Shown: piece by piece, positions 16,665 to 25,808 of the stretch
How the letters are laid out: every line of letters starts with the position of its first letter
How positions within the stretch are numbered: position 1 is the first letter of the stretch
Origin: CAZJHX01 sp964545715
GTDB taxonomy: Bacteria; Myxococcota_A; UBA9042; GCA-2863065
Assembly: GCA_964545715.1 (NCBI GenBank)
Contig: CAZJHX010000007.1
Span: 69,126-133,125, forward strand
Reading direction: 5' to 3'
Length of the DNA stretch: 64,000 nt
Position numbers and translations under genes: made by a program
Notes under the pieces: generated by a model
What the model saw: only the letters and a program-made list of their open reading frames with translations
Told to the model about the DNA's origin: nothing
The model's database searches: none

Positions 16665-18986
16665 ATGAAAACGGACTCACAAGTTTCGCGCGCGCGTTGG
16701 CGGCTGGTTACGGCTGTGCTGGCGGCGCTCATGATCTGTGGTTGCGGCAAAGACGCACCGCCCCGCGAGGGTGAGAATGCGCCCGTGGCCAGCGCGTCGG
16801 CAGGCAAGGTCTCCGGCATCGCGGCCGGGCAGAACCGTCCTGCGGCGGCCAAGGTGATCACGGCGCCCAAGGCGCAGCCCAAGACGGCGACCGCCTACGC
16901 GGAGAGCGTGTTGACGTGGATGCGTCGCTCGCGGCAGCAGCAAGCACGCCTGGAGGATCACCTGCGCAAGCAGATGGAGCTGATGGTCGGCAAGCATCGC
17001 CGCTTTCAGAAGATCTCGCTCAGGGCCTACGGCGAGCGCGACTACGCACGCTATCTCAGCGACGGCGACCAGCTGACCGAGGACGGGCGCGAAGTCATCA
17101 AGCTGATCTCGGACGTGGAGAGCCACGGGCTGGACGCGTCGCCGTACCCGGTCAAGGCGCTGAAGGAGGCGCTGGCGCGATACGAGTCCGGGCTGACCAC
17201 GCTGGACGCCATACGTACCAGCGCGGCGGACGGCAGCGCCGCCCTGTCCAAGTTGGTGCTGACGATCAGCCGCTTTGAGCACAAGAAGGACGAGCCGTAC
17301 GCGGACGCCAAGATGCGGCTGGAGACCGCCCTGCTGGGGCGTGGCCTGGACGACTCGATGCCGATGGCCGAGCACCTGGCGGAGCTGACGGCGTGGTCGG
17401 TGCGCCTGCAGAAGACCCGCCGCACCGTGCGTGAGGCTCTGGCGGATGTCGATGTGCTGGGCCTGCGCGGCTTCTTTCAGTATGCGCTGGACTTCAAGCA
17501 CATGGTAGTGGCGCAGCCTTTCAAGGCGATGGCCCCGGCTGAGAAGGTGCGGGCGCCGGACCGCTACGCCAAGTCGCTGGCGGCCGATTTGAAGGCGGCG
17601 GGCCCGGAGCTGGGTAGGGCGATGAAGGGGCTGTGGCCCGCGCACCCGTATTACAACAAGACGCGCGCGGCGCTGAAACAGTATCGCGGCTATGCGGCGG
17701 CCGGTGTCCCCGGGTGGAAAATCAGGACCACGCTGAAGCGGGGCCGCAAGGGCAAGAAGGTGCTGGCGCTGAAAGAGCGGCTGCACGCGGAGGGCTACTT
17801 CAAGGGCGACGTGGTCAACCCCGAGTTCGGTAAGGAGCTCGAGGCGGCGGTCAAGACGTATCAGCGGGCGCATCAGCTGAAGCCGGACGGCATCGTACGC
17901 AACACCTATGGCCTGGCCGGGCTGACGCGGCGGTCGCTGAATGTGCCGATGTCATCGCGCGTCCGCCAGCTGGAGCTGTCACTGCAGCGGTGGCGCGAGT
18001 CGCCCAGCCGCAACGAGCCCTTCTATTTTCGTGTCAACGTGCCGCAGTTCGAGGTGGAGGTCTGGGAGAAGGACAAGCTGCTGCGCACGCACAAGATCAT
18101 CGTGGGCAACAACCGCTTTGAGATCGACTCCGACCACGGGCGCAAGGGTCACTTGAACCGCACCGCGCTGATCTCGGACTTCATCGAGGTGGTCGTGATC
18201 AACCCGATTTGGAACGTGCCCGAGCGCATCCGGATCAGCGAGATCCTGGTCGAGGCTGAGAAGGACCCCGACTACCTGCGCAAGCACGGCTACAAGATCC
18301 GTAACCTGGGCAACGGACGCCAGCAGGTCTATCAGGCCGCGGGTCCCGGCAACGCGCTGGGCCGCGTCAAGCTGCTGTTTCCCAACAAACACAGCATCTA
18401 TATGCACGACACGCCGAAGCGAAAGCTGTTCCGGCGCACCATTCGCACGTTCAGCCACGGCTGCATGCGCCTGCACCGCCCGGTGGAGATGGCCACCTTC
18501 CTGCTGGAGCATCAGGGCCTCATGGACGGCGCTGAGGTCCAGAAGGTGCTGGCGACCAAGAAGGAGCGCGGCGTGCGCCTGAAGCAGAAGGTGCCGATTC
18601 ACATCGAATACAACACCATCGCGTTTGCGGACGGCAGCGAAGACCCGCTGTTTTTGAACGACGTCTACAAGTACGACAAAGAGTACTACGCGGGCGCGCT
18701 GCCGCTGAAGGCCGAGCAGAGGATCCCGATCGTCAAGTCGACCGCGCCGCCGATCGTGCTGGACGAGGATGGGCGCGTGGTCCGTCCCGACCTGGACGAA
18801 GAGGATGCGGAGAACGTCGAGGATCCTGAAGGCGACGGCGAAGAGGACGGCGAAAAGCCTGTCGTCCCGACCGCCGAGCCCGTGGCTCCCGAGAAGCCGG
18901 GTGCACCTGAGAAGCCGGCGGTCCAGCCGGAGAAGCCGGTCGAGCCTGAGAAGCCGGTCCTGAATGAGCCTGGTGACGGGGTTTAG
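16665..18986 (+). CDS. L,D-transpeptidase, YcbB/LdtD type, lipoprotein
   Basis: About 773 residues from ATG 16665, which directly precedes a lipoprotein signal (LAALMICGCGK). Order: N-terminal helical scaffold region (about 60-360), a peptidoglycan-binding repeat (VLALKERLHAEGYFKGDV ... YQRAHQLKPDG, about 365-425), then the YkuD catalytic domain with SHGCMRLHRP; the active cysteine is about residue 600. It should form 3-3 cross-links between diaminopimelates. The C-terminus is an acidic tail with EKP repeats (EKPGAPEKPA, VEPEKPV), unusual for the family and possibly a periplasm-spanning or docking segment. There is no good Shine-Dalgarno before the ATG. Confidence 0.92.
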   Translation: MKTDSQVSRARWRLVTAVLAALMICGCGKDAPPREGENAPVASASAGKVSGIAAGQNRPAAAKVITAPKAQPKTATAYAESVLTWMRRSRQQQARLEDHLRKQMELMVGKHRRFQKISLRAYGERDYARYLSDGDQLTEDGREVIKLISDVESHGLDASPYPVKALKEALARYESGLTTLDAIRTSAADGSAALSKLVLTISRFEHKKDEPYADAKMRLETALLGRGLDDSMPMAEHLAELTAWSVRLQKTRRTVREALADVDVLGLRGFFQYALDFKHMVVAQPFKAMAPAEKVRAPDRYAKSLAADLKAAGPELGRAMKGLWPAHPYYNKTRAALKQYRGYAAAGVPGWKIRTTLKRGRKGKKVLALKERLHAEGYFKGDVVNPEFGKELEAAVKTYQRAHQLKPDGIVRNTYGLAGLTRRSLNVPMSSRVRQLELSLQRWRESPSRNEPFYFRVNVPQFEVEVWEKDKLLRTHKIIVGNNRFEIDSDHGRKGHLNRTALISDFIEVVVINPIWNVPERIRISEILVEAEKDPDYLRKHGYKIRNLGNGRQQVYQAAGPGNALGRVKLLFPNKHSIYMHDTPKRKLFRRTIRTFSHGCMRLHRPVEMATFLLEHQGLMDGAEVQKVLATKKERGVRLKQKVPIHIEYNTIAFADGSEDPLFLNDVYKYDKEYYAGALPLKAEQRIPIVKSTAPPIVLDEDGRVVRPDLDEEDAENVEDPEGDGEEDGEKPVVPTAEPVAPEKPGAPEKPAVQPEKPVEPEKPVLNEPGDGV

Positions 18987-19002
18987 AGCTAATGCCGGTC
19001 AC

Positions 19003-20121
19003 TTAGAGCAGCTGACCAAACCGATGCAGCCCGCCCAGGTCGTGAATATCCTCCTCGAAGTCCTGAACGGCTACCGCCAAATCGCCTTCGGCAAGCTCCT
19101 GCTTCAGGCGCTCAAGCTCGCGCGCGTCACGCGTGACCAGCGTCTGGTAGTTGCGGGCGTTGGTCAGGATGCGAGCCGCGAGGTCCGCGTTTTCGGGGGC
19201 ATCGCTGACAAAAGCGGCCTTGAAGTCGGCCTCGAGCGCGTCGTCTGTCGGGCCGAACGAGCGCCGCAGGCGGTTCATGACAAAGGCGCCAAACGGCATG
19301 CCCTCGCGCTGCAGGCGGCGGTAGAAGAACAGCCCCTCGTCGACGCTGGCGCGCTCCGGCCCGGTCAGGATCACAAAGGCGACCTCGTCGCTGCGCATCA
19401 GGCGCTTGACCTCGGAGGCGCGGTCGACAAAGCCGGCGTACATCGACTTGAAGTCGTTGAGAAAGTTCAGGATGTCGATGAAGAGGTCCGTCCCCAGAAA
19501 GCGTCCCACGCCGCGTAGAATCAACGCGTTGGCCTTGAGAAAGCCCAGGCCCAGGCGGCCCAGCGTGCGCGTTGACTTGGCGACCAGGCCGTCGGTGCTC
19601 TGGTTCATGAAGGACTGCAGCCGGTCGGGCGCGTCCAGAAAGTCGAGCGCGTGCACGGTCGGCGGCGTGTCCAGCACGATCAGGTCGTGCTCGCCCTCGG
19701 TGTACAGCTCGTACAGCTTCTCCATCGCCATGTACTCGGCTGAGCCGGCCAGCCGCGTGGACGCCTGCTCGTAGAAGCGGCTCTTCAGGATCTTGTCCGG
19801 CTCGGTGGCGTACCGATGCACGATGGTGTCGAAAGTGCGCTGGGTGTCCAGCATCGCCGCGTGCATCGGCGCGTTGCGCTCCAGGCCGGCCGCCTTGAAC
19901 GCGTCCTCGCCGATCTCCTGCTGCTCCGTCTCGAAGGCCGACAGCCCCAGCGAGTTGGCCAGCCGATGTGCCGGGTCCACCGTCAAGACCAGCACGCTGC
20001 GCCCCATTGTGGCAGCACGCAACGCGATCGCTGCGCTGGTTGTGGTCTTGCCGACACCGCCGGGCCCCACGCAGATAATCGTGCGGCGCGTGCGGATCAG
20101 GTCGTCGATGGAGTCGCCCAT
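19003..20121 (-). CDS. ArsA/Get3-like anion-transporting ATPase
   Basis: 372 residues from ATG 20121. It has a P-loop GPGGVGKTTTSAAIA (about residues 18-32), switch I DPAHRLANSLG and IVLDTPPTVHALDFLD. These are hallmarks of the ArsA/GET3 SIMIBI ATPase family. There is no arsenic gene nearby. Myxobacterial genomes often carry such stand-alone ArsA-like ATPases of unknown role, so arsenic export should not be assumed. It follows truA by 35 bases in the same direction and ends 16 bases from the convergent L,D-transpeptidase. Confidence 0.88.
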   Translation of the reverse strand: MGDSIDDLIRTRRTIICVGPGGVGKTTTSAAIALRAATMGRSVLVLTVDPAHRLANSLGLSAFETEQQEIGEDAFKAAGLERNAPMHAAMLDTQRTFDTIVHRYATEPDKILKSRFYEQASTRLAGSAEYMAMEKLYELYTEGEHDLIVLDTPPTVHALDFLDAPDRLQSFMNQSTDGLVAKSTRTLGRLGLGFLKANALILRGVGRFLGTDLFIDILNFLNDFKSMYAGFVDRASEVKRLMRSDEVAFVILTGPERASVDEGLFFYRRLQREGMPFGAFVMNRLRRSFGPTDDALEADFKAAFVSDAPENADLAARILTNARNYQTLVTRDARELERLKQELAEGDLAVAVQDFEEDIHDLGGLHRFGQLL

Positions 20122-20156
20122 GAGGGTGGGGATATACCCCCCGGATGTCGAAAGCG

Positions 20157-20927
20157 TCAACGCGCGGGGAACGGTGACGGATCGTAGAGCACGCGCTCCA
20201 GCGTCAGCCCGTGGGACGGCGCCGTCTGACCGGCGGCCTCTCGACGCCGCGCCGCCAGCGCCTCCGCGACAAAGCTCTCCTCTCGATTGCCGCGCCCGAC
20301 GTCCACCAGCGTGCCTGCGATGATGCGCACCATGTGCTGCAAGAACGCGTTGCCCTCCACCGTGATCACAATCTCGGCGCGCGTGCGCCCCTCTATGCGA
20401 ATAGCGGTGAGGTTGCGCGTTGCGTTCTTGGCCTGACAGCCCGTGGCCCGGAAGGACTCGAAGTCCAGCACTCCGATAAGCGGCTGGGACGCCCGCCGCA
20501 TCGCGTCGAGATCCACCGGCTTGCGCACGTACCACGCCGTGCGCGCCAGTAGGGGAGACCGGGTCGGCCCGTTCCAGATACGGTACGTATACACCTTGCC
20601 CTTTCCGCTGTGCCGCACGTCGAACTCGGGCACCACCTCCGCGCACGCGACGATGGCCACGTCTGACGGCAGCGCCGCGTTCAGCCCGCGCTCATAGCCG
20701 ATGGGTGGGATCGTGGACGTGGTCCGAAAGCTCGCCGGCAGCCCACGCGAGTGCACGCCTGCGTCCGTTCGGCTGGACCCACGCAGCGGCACACGCTGGC
20801 CTCCGTCCATCACCGCGACGGCCTCTTCCAGGGTCTGCTGCACCGTGCGCACGCCAAGCTGGCGCTGCCATCCGTGAAAGTCGGTGCCGTCGTATTGAAC
20901 CAGAAGCGCGATGCGGCGCTCGGACAC
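20157..20927 (-). CDS. truA: tRNA pseudouridine(38-40) synthase
   Basis: 256 residues, the normal TruA size. It has YDGTDFHGWQRQ, SSRTDAGVHS with the catalytic aspartate, FLQHMVRIIAGTLVDVGRG and a C-terminal PSHGLTLERVLY. It modifies U38-U40 in tRNA anticodon arms. It is upstream of the ArsA-like gene and immediately downstream of the beta-barrel gene (one base gap), so it probably belongs to a long reverse-strand transcript. Confidence 0.95.
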   Translation of the reverse strand: MSERRIALLVQYDGTDFHGWQRQLGVRTVQQTLEEAVAVMDGGQRVPLRGSSRTDAGVHSRGLPASFRTTSTIPPIGYERGLNAALPSDVAIVACAEVVPEFDVRHSGKGKVYTYRIWNGPTRSPLLARTAWYVRKPVDLDAMRRASQPLIGVLDFESFRATGCQAKNATRNLTAIRIEGRTRAEIVITVEGNAFLQHMVRIIAGTLVDVGRGNREESFVAEALAARRREAAGQTAPSHGLTLERVLYDPSPFPAR

Positions 20928-20928
20928 G

Positions 20929-21684
20929 CTAGAACTCGAAAGCCAGGCCGAAGAGCGCGTTCAGGCCGCCGAGCTGCCAGGACTTGTCGCTGCCGAAGTC
21001 GCTGACGTCGCTGTAGTTGAGCTCTGCGAAGAAGTACGAGTTGTTGACGCCGACCTCGACGTCAAAGCTCTGGGCCATCTTGGGCGCAAAGAAGTCCAGC
21101 AACAGCTTGATCCCGATCGCCGCGTGCCAGCCCCACGTGTCGCCGGAGCCCTGAAACTCGGTGTCAACCCCGGGCACGCAGTCGCCGCAGTAGGTGGCCG
21201 TCTCGTCCAGACCGTCGGACACCCACCAGATGTTGTAGTCCAGGCCCGCCTTGACGTACGGCACCAGCGGGAAGCCGTAGCGCACGGCGCCCACATCAAA
21301 GGCATAGGTCACGGACACCGCCATGGGCACGATGTTCAGGCGCGTCTCGTCTTCGGTCTTCAGTGTCGCGTCGTTGTGGTTGACGCCGTTGCCGGTGATG
21401 CCGCCGTAGCCGATCTCGTACCCGGCGGCCAGGCTGCCGAATGCGGTCCAGAACTGGTAGTCGTACCCCAGCCTGAACATGAACATGCCGTCGTCATCAA
21501 AGATCTGCCGGTACGCGCCCGTGCTCTCGTCGTCATCGATGCCCGGGACAAACGAGCTGAACTTGAACTCCAGCTGCTGGTCGCGCGGCGACTCCGCTTT
21601 CTCGTTGCTGTAAAGCTGCGCCGAGGCCGTGAGCGGCAGCAGTATTGCGGCGGCCGTCGCCAGGTGGATCAATCTCATCATCAT
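20929..21684 (-). CDS. Outer-membrane beta-barrel protein, MXAN_2562-like
   Basis: About 251 residues starting at one of three consecutive ATGs (first at 21684), which overlaps the stop of the preceding gene. A signal peptide ends in LTASAQ. The mature protein has amphipathic strands with aromatic girdles and ends in LFGLAFEF, a C-terminal phenylalanine typical of outer-membrane barrels. The sequence and its pairing with the preceding anchored protein match my memory of the adjacent Myxococcus MXAN_2562/MXAN_2561 families. Function unknown in that family. Confidence 0.8.
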   Translation of the reverse strand: MMMRLIHLATAAAILLPLTASAQLYSNEKAESPRDQQLEFKFSSFVPGIDDDESTGAYRQIFDDDGMFMFRLGYDYQFWTAFGSLAAGYEIGYGGITGNGVNHNDATLKTEDETRLNIVPMAVSVTYAFDVGAVRYGFPLVPYVKAGLDYNIWWVSDGLDETATYCGDCVPGVDTEFQGSGDTWGWHAAIGIKLLLDFFAPKMAQSFDVEVGVNNSYFFAELNYSDVSDFGSDKSWQLGGLNALFGLAFEF

Positions 21685-23144
21685 GATTGCCGCCCCCAGG
21701 CGCGGTTGCGCAGCATGAGCGCGGTCAGCAACAGCAACAGCACCACGGCGGCGCCGCCCTGGCTCGTGGGCCCATACGCACACCCGAAGCCGCCCTGCTC
21801 CTGGCCACCCTGGCGCTTGTAGTACTCGAAGAAGTCATCGACCTCGAGCGGTGAGCCGCTCTTGATGTCGTCCGCGGTGCACAGCGTCGTCTCGTTGCCC
21901 GCGTCATCCACGGCTACGACGCCCACGTAGTAGGTCTGCTCGTTGCTCAGCCCGGTGATCTGTCCGCTGGTCGTCGACACGGTCTCGACCCCGCTCGGCA
22001 GCGCGTCGCTGCTGAATGTCGACGTGCTGTAATAGACCTTGTAGGTGACGTCGGACTCCGTCTCGCTGCCGGCGGTCCAGTCCACTTTGAGGTTGGTGTC
22101 GCCGCCCGTCACCGTCACGCCTGTGGGCGCAGTCGGCGCTGTGTAGTCGCGGTCGAAGACCTCTTTGACCACATACGTGGTCGTCGTGTCGCCGGACTTC
22201 GTCGTCACGTAGAAGTAGACGGTGATGTCGCCGCCCGAGCCCGTGCATGCATCCGGCAGCAGATCGCCGACCTTTACGTCGACCGAGATGCTGGAGTAGT
22301 TCTCCGGCGTGTAGAGGTCCGTGGTCACGCGCCGGCACTGCCCGTCGGTGTCCGTGGTCGGCCAGGTCGACGCGTCGCATGACTCACCGATGGCGACGCC
22401 GAACTCTTCGTAGGCCAGCCCGTCGCTGTGCTTGTCGTCCATCGATACCTCGATGGTGAACACGTGGTCCCCGGCCGCGCCGCCATGGTCCGCTTTGCCG
22501 CCGGGCTTCTGGGCCACGCAGTTGCCGGCCCCGTTGTCGCTCAGGATGCACTCGCCCGTGTCACAGAACCCGCAGTCCACATTGCACAGCGTGCCGCACT
22601 CGTACTCGTCGCAGGTCTCCGGCGAGGCCGCTTTTTGTCCGGTGCACTCGTATTCGACGTCGTTTACGCAGACCAGCTCGCCGTCCGGCACGCCTACGCA
22701 GGAGGTGTCGTCGGCCGGGAGCTCCGTGTCGTCCCCAGTGTCCGTCGTGTCGTCGCCGGTGTCCGTCGTGTCGTCGGTGCCGGTCGTGTCTGTGGTGTCG
22801 GTCGTGTCACCTGTTTCGCCCGTGTTCGTCGTGTCGTCCCCGGTGTCCGTGGTGTCGCCGGTGTCGCCCGTATCCCCGGTATCGGTGGTGTCCGTCGCCT
22901 CCGCCGCCGAGCAGCCCTGCAGGTCGCCCAGCCCCAGATACGAGTAGCAATCGGCCTTGCTGACCACATGGGTGTCGCCGGTCCGCGTGCCGAACTGGCT
23001 CGCCAGGTTGAGGTCCGTCGAGCTGATCGTGCTGATCGTGAAGCCCTGAATGTCCGTCGCGGACGCTTCGGTCTCCTGGGCCTGCCCAACGAATGGGACA
23101 GCCAGCACGATTACGGCCAGGGCTGTGAGGGTTGTTCGCGTCAT
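21681..23144 (-). CDS. MYXO-CTERM-like anchored surface protein, MXAN_2561-like
   Basis: About 487 residues from ATG 23144, which opens a signal peptide (LTALAVIVLAVPFVGQAQ). A conserved N-terminal segment (IQGFTISTISSTDLNLASQF) is followed by a long Thr/Asp/Gly-rich stalk of TDTGDT-like units. Next come a cysteine-rich segment (CDEYECGTLCNVDCGFCD), a beta domain with a fibronectin type III-like unit (PTAPTGVTVTGG), and a C-terminal anchor: GGFGCAYGPTSQGG, a hydrophobic helix and a short basic tail. This tripartite end is the MYXO-CTERM-like sorting signal. Stop overlaps the start of the barrel gene, so the two are co-translated and probably form one surface complex. Confidence 0.8.
   Translation of the reverse strand: MTRTTLTALAVIVLAVPFVGQAQETEASATDIQGFTISTISSTDLNLASQFGTRTGDTHVVSKADCYSYLGLGDLQGCSAAEATDTTDTGDTGDTGDTTDTGDDTTNTGETGDTTDTTDTTGTDDTTDTGDDTTDTGDDTELPADDTSCVGVPDGELVCVNDVEYECTGQKAASPETCDEYECGTLCNVDCGFCDTGECILSDNGAGNCVAQKPGGKADHGGAAGDHVFTIEVSMDDKHSDGLAYEEFGVAIGESCDASTWPTTDTDGQCRRVTTDLYTPENYSSISVDVKVGDLLPDACTGSGGDITVYFYVTTKSGDTTTTYVVKEVFDRDYTAPTAPTGVTVTGGDTNLKVDWTAGSETESDVTYKVYYSTSTFSSDALPSGVETVSTTSGQITGLSNEQTYYVGVVAVDDAGNETTLCTADDIKSGSPLEVDDFFEYYKRQGGQEQGGFGCAYGPTSQGGAAVVLLLLLTALMLRNRAWGRQS
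22723..22896. repeat. Imperfect short tandem repeats encoding a TDTGDT stalk
   Basis: A run of imperfect units built around GTCGTGTCGTCGCC and related strings within the MXAN_2561-like gene. It encodes the Thr/Asp/Gly-rich stalk. The same string occurs in the tandem array at 36747-36890. Confidence 0.75.
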
Positions 23145-23220
23145 CGTCACTTTCAGGTACCGCGCTTTCAAGTACGGCATCGTTACACTCAGGGGGTGCA
23201 TGGTCAAATAAACGCAGCGC

Positions 23221-24111
23221 TCAAAAGGCGTCCTGCTCGGCGATCTCGCGGGCTGCCGCCAGCAACGAGGCCGCTGTTCGACGCACCTCGTCCACGACAG
23301 CGACCACCCGGACACGACCCGCTGTCTCGGACATCAGACGCACACGCACGTCGGTCTGGCCGACGATCTCCGCGGGCTGCACCTCGTCGCACAGGTCCAG
23401 CCCGATCGCGGTTTGGAGGCGCGGCCCGGCATCGGTTGTTTTCAACTCGGAGCCGGCGAACAGGTCCATCACGAGGGTGGTACCACCGAAGAGCGGCGCC
23501 AACAGCGGCGTCACCTCCAGCTCACAGCCGACCAGGGCCGCCGCGCCGACCGCGCCGGTCTCCGCGGCCAGGATGTTGAATGCGAGGCGGTCACCCAATA
23601 CGTCCGTGGGCATGGCGCCCCGGTTGAACAGCGCGACCTGCTGCTCGTACAGCTCCGCCAGCGCCCTGGGCCCCAGCAGGCTCGCTGGGTGAAGAATCGT
23701 GGCGGCGATGCGCTCCAGCTTGTAGTCAAACGCGCGCGCTGTCAGCGCCAGGGCTGTCGCCGCGCCGTCCGGCACGCAGACGGTGCCACGATGCTCCTCG
23801 ATATCCACGGCGTTGAGCTCTGTCAGCACGACCGGGGTTTCCCCGCCTACGCACACGGCCACCGCCCCGGCCTTGACCTCACGCTCGCCGCCGCCGATCG
23901 CGATCTCGACGTCTCTGAACGCGTCCACGCTGAAAGGCCGCACGGCCACATCGGTGCCCTTGTAGTGGACCGACGTGTCCTGTGGGCCGCCAAACAAGCG
24001 CAGCTCAGAGATCCATGACGCGTCCACGTTCTCGAGCAGGTCGATCACGTCGCGTCCCAACACGCCGTTGGCGTCCATAATGGCTACTGTCGTTGCTGAA
24101 GCCGGGCCCAT
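23221..24111 (-). CDS. USG-1-like protein, degenerate aspartate-semialdehyde dehydrogenase homologue
   Basis: 296 residues. The arrangement follows aspartate-semialdehyde dehydrogenase: an N-terminal Rossmann strand with DANGVLGRDVIDLLE, an ELRLFGG segment, and a C-terminal dimerisation region. Where the enzyme has its catalytic NCST, this protein has VPDGAATALALT, so the nucleophile cysteine is absent. USG-1-type proteins in proteobacteria show the same loss and have no established activity. It lies 76 bases upstream of the MXAN_2561-like gene on the same strand. A role in envelope assembly is only a guess. Confidence 0.65.
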   Translation of the reverse strand: MGPASATTVAIMDANGVLGRDVIDLLENVDASWISELRLFGGPQDTSVHYKGTDVAVRPFSVDAFRDVEIAIGGGEREVKAGAVAVCVGGETPVVLTELNAVDIEEHRGTVCVPDGAATALALTARAFDYKLERIAATILHPASLLGPRALAELYEQQVALFNRGAMPTDVLGDRLAFNILAAETGAVGAAALVGCELEVTPLLAPLFGGTTLVMDLFAGSELKTTDAGPRLQTAIGLDLCDEVQPAEIVGQTDVRVRLMSETAGRVRVVAVVDEVRRTAASLLAAAREIAEQDAF

Positions 24112-24146
24112 AACGCGGGCAACTTACTCAAAAAGCCGGGTCAGCG

Positions 24147-25808
24147 CTACAGGCTCGGTGTAGGCGCCACGGTCATCAGCGCCTTCAGGTCGTCATCCGT
24201 GAAGCGGATGCCTCCGCCCAGGAACCAGTCGAAGCTCTGGGAATTGAAGATGTCGTCCACGCCGGCCGACAGGTAGAAGTGCTTGAAGAACTCGTAGTTG
24301 GCCAGCACGCGCATCCGCGGCGACTCGTCCTGGCCGAAGTCGAAGATGTCGGCGCTGAACTTCAGCGTGTCGTCGAAGAACTCCGCGTCGAATCCGACGC
24401 CGCCCGTCCCTTCGAAGACCCCGAAGCGGCCCGTCATGAAGTACCACTTCTTAGCGAACTGGAAGCTGAACTTGATCCCCTCGCTGGTCGTCGCCTGCGT
24501 CTCGTGTACGACCGGCGGCAGGCTGGGATCGTTGGTCTGCGTGATCTGCGTCTGGAAGATCGTCTTGCCGCGCGGGTCATCGATCAGCTCGATGAGATAG
24601 TACTTGTCCTCTTTGGGCTGCAGCCGCAGGCGCAGGTAGTTTTTCAAGGCCCGCTGCTTGATGAAGAACTCGCTGTAAAGCTCCACGCGCGTCTGGATGC
24701 CGGTCACGCGCTTGACCAGGTCGCCAGCGTCCGTGATGACCTCCTGGACGTCGTTGATGATCTGGTCGTCGTTGACCAGCTTGCCGAGCGTGCCTTTGCC
24801 GTCGTCGATTTTGGTCGTGATGGACGCCAGATTGTCCAGCGCGCTGTCCACCTTGGAGAGCGTGGTGGTAAACGACGCCAGCGCGCCCTTGATGGTGCCC
24901 AGGCTGGTCTCCACGTCGTCCTTGGAGCCGCGGATCAGACGGCGTACGTCGCCGGTCACCGCTTTGACGTCGTCCAGGATGTGGCCGACCGAGGTGGTCG
25001 CGGTACCCGACAGGCGCGCTGCGTTGGCGCTGAAGCGCTCCACATTGTTGACGATGCGCCCGATCTGGTCGCCTTTGCCGAGCACGCTGTCGCCGGCGAA
25101 CTCTCTGAAGTCCTTGGCGAAGTCGCGCACGTCCTTGACGATCACGGTCAGGTCTTCGCTGGCTTTGGAGATGTTGGAGGACGCCTCCGTCACGTTCTGC
25201 GCGATCTCCGACAGCTGCGCCTCGCCCTTGGGGCCGCCCAGAATCGCCCTCACGGCGGCGGTTACCTCCTTGATGTCCGCCGCGATGGCGTCGACCTTCT
25301 CAAAGATGGTGATTACGCGGTCAAAGATGGACTGCGACCGCTCCAGCTGCTTCATCACGGCTTCCAGGCCGGAGCGTGAGACCGCGTTGATGATCTGGTC
25401 GCCGTCGCCCAGCTGCACGCCGGCCACCCCGCGGGTCAACTCCAGGTATTGATCGCCCAGCAAGGACGCCTGCTTTCGCGTGATCGTGGCCCCGTTGGCC
25501 CAGCTGCCGTCCGGCTGCTTGTCACCGCCCTTGAGCACCACATCGCCCAGCAGGCGGATGTCCACGCGGGCCAGATCGGGGCTGTTGTCGTCGATCCCCA
25601 CGCCGGTGACCTCGCCCACCTGGACGCCGGCCACGGTGACGCGCGTGCCCTTGCCAAGCCCGCTCACGTCGTCGAAGAGCGCGTACACCTTGTACGTGGA
25701 GCTGCTGCCCTCAAAGCCCTGGCGCGTGACCGAGTACAGCGCGATGAAGCCGACCGCCCCCAGGACGACGACCAGACCCACAACCAGCGCGGCGCGTGCG
25801 TTAGCCAT
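24147..25808 (-). CDS. mlaD: MlaD-like MCE-domain protein with C-terminal beta-rich domain
   Basis: 553 residues. One N-terminal membrane helix (about 7-27) anchors it in the inner membrane, followed by an MCE domain (about 38-120: LFDDVSGLGKGTRVTVAGVQVGEV, DQYLELTRG). A long helical region (about 130-365) comes next, as in tube-forming MCE proteins. Beyond that, unlike the short E. coli MlaD, there is a ~190-residue beta-rich tail with alternating aromatic strands (FFIKQRALKNYLRLRL, KKWYFMTGRFGVFEGTGG, LANYEFFKHFYLSAGV, WFLGGGIRF). This could sit in or against the outer membrane. Start overlaps the ATPase stop by eight bases. Confidence 0.88.
   Translation of the reverse strand: MANARAALVVGLVVVLGAVGFIALYSVTRQGFEGSSSTYKVYALFDDVSGLGKGTRVTVAGVQVGEVTGVGIDDNSPDLARVDIRLLGDVVLKGGDKQPDGSWANGATITRKQASLLGDQYLELTRGVAGVQLGDGDQIINAVSRSGLEAVMKQLERSQSIFDRVITIFEKVDAIAADIKEVTAAVRAILGGPKGEAQLSEIAQNVTEASSNISKASEDLTVIVKDVRDFAKDFREFAGDSVLGKGDQIGRIVNNVERFSANAARLSGTATTSVGHILDDVKAVTGDVRRLIRGSKDDVETSLGTIKGALASFTTTLSKVDSALDNLASITTKIDDGKGTLGKLVNDDQIINDVQEVITDAGDLVKRVTGIQTRVELYSEFFIKQRALKNYLRLRLQPKEDKYYLIELIDDPRGKTIFQTQITQTNDPSLPPVVHETQATTSEGIKFSFQFAKKWYFMTGRFGVFEGTGGVGFDAEFFDDTLKFSADIFDFGQDESPRMRVLANYEFFKHFYLSAGVDDIFNSQSFDWFLGGGIRFTDDDLKALMTVAPTPSL

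Noticed and set aside
19003..20121. Arsenite efflux function for the ArsA-like ATPase
   Set aside because: No arsB, arsC, arsD or arsR nearby; the family has many non-arsenic members.
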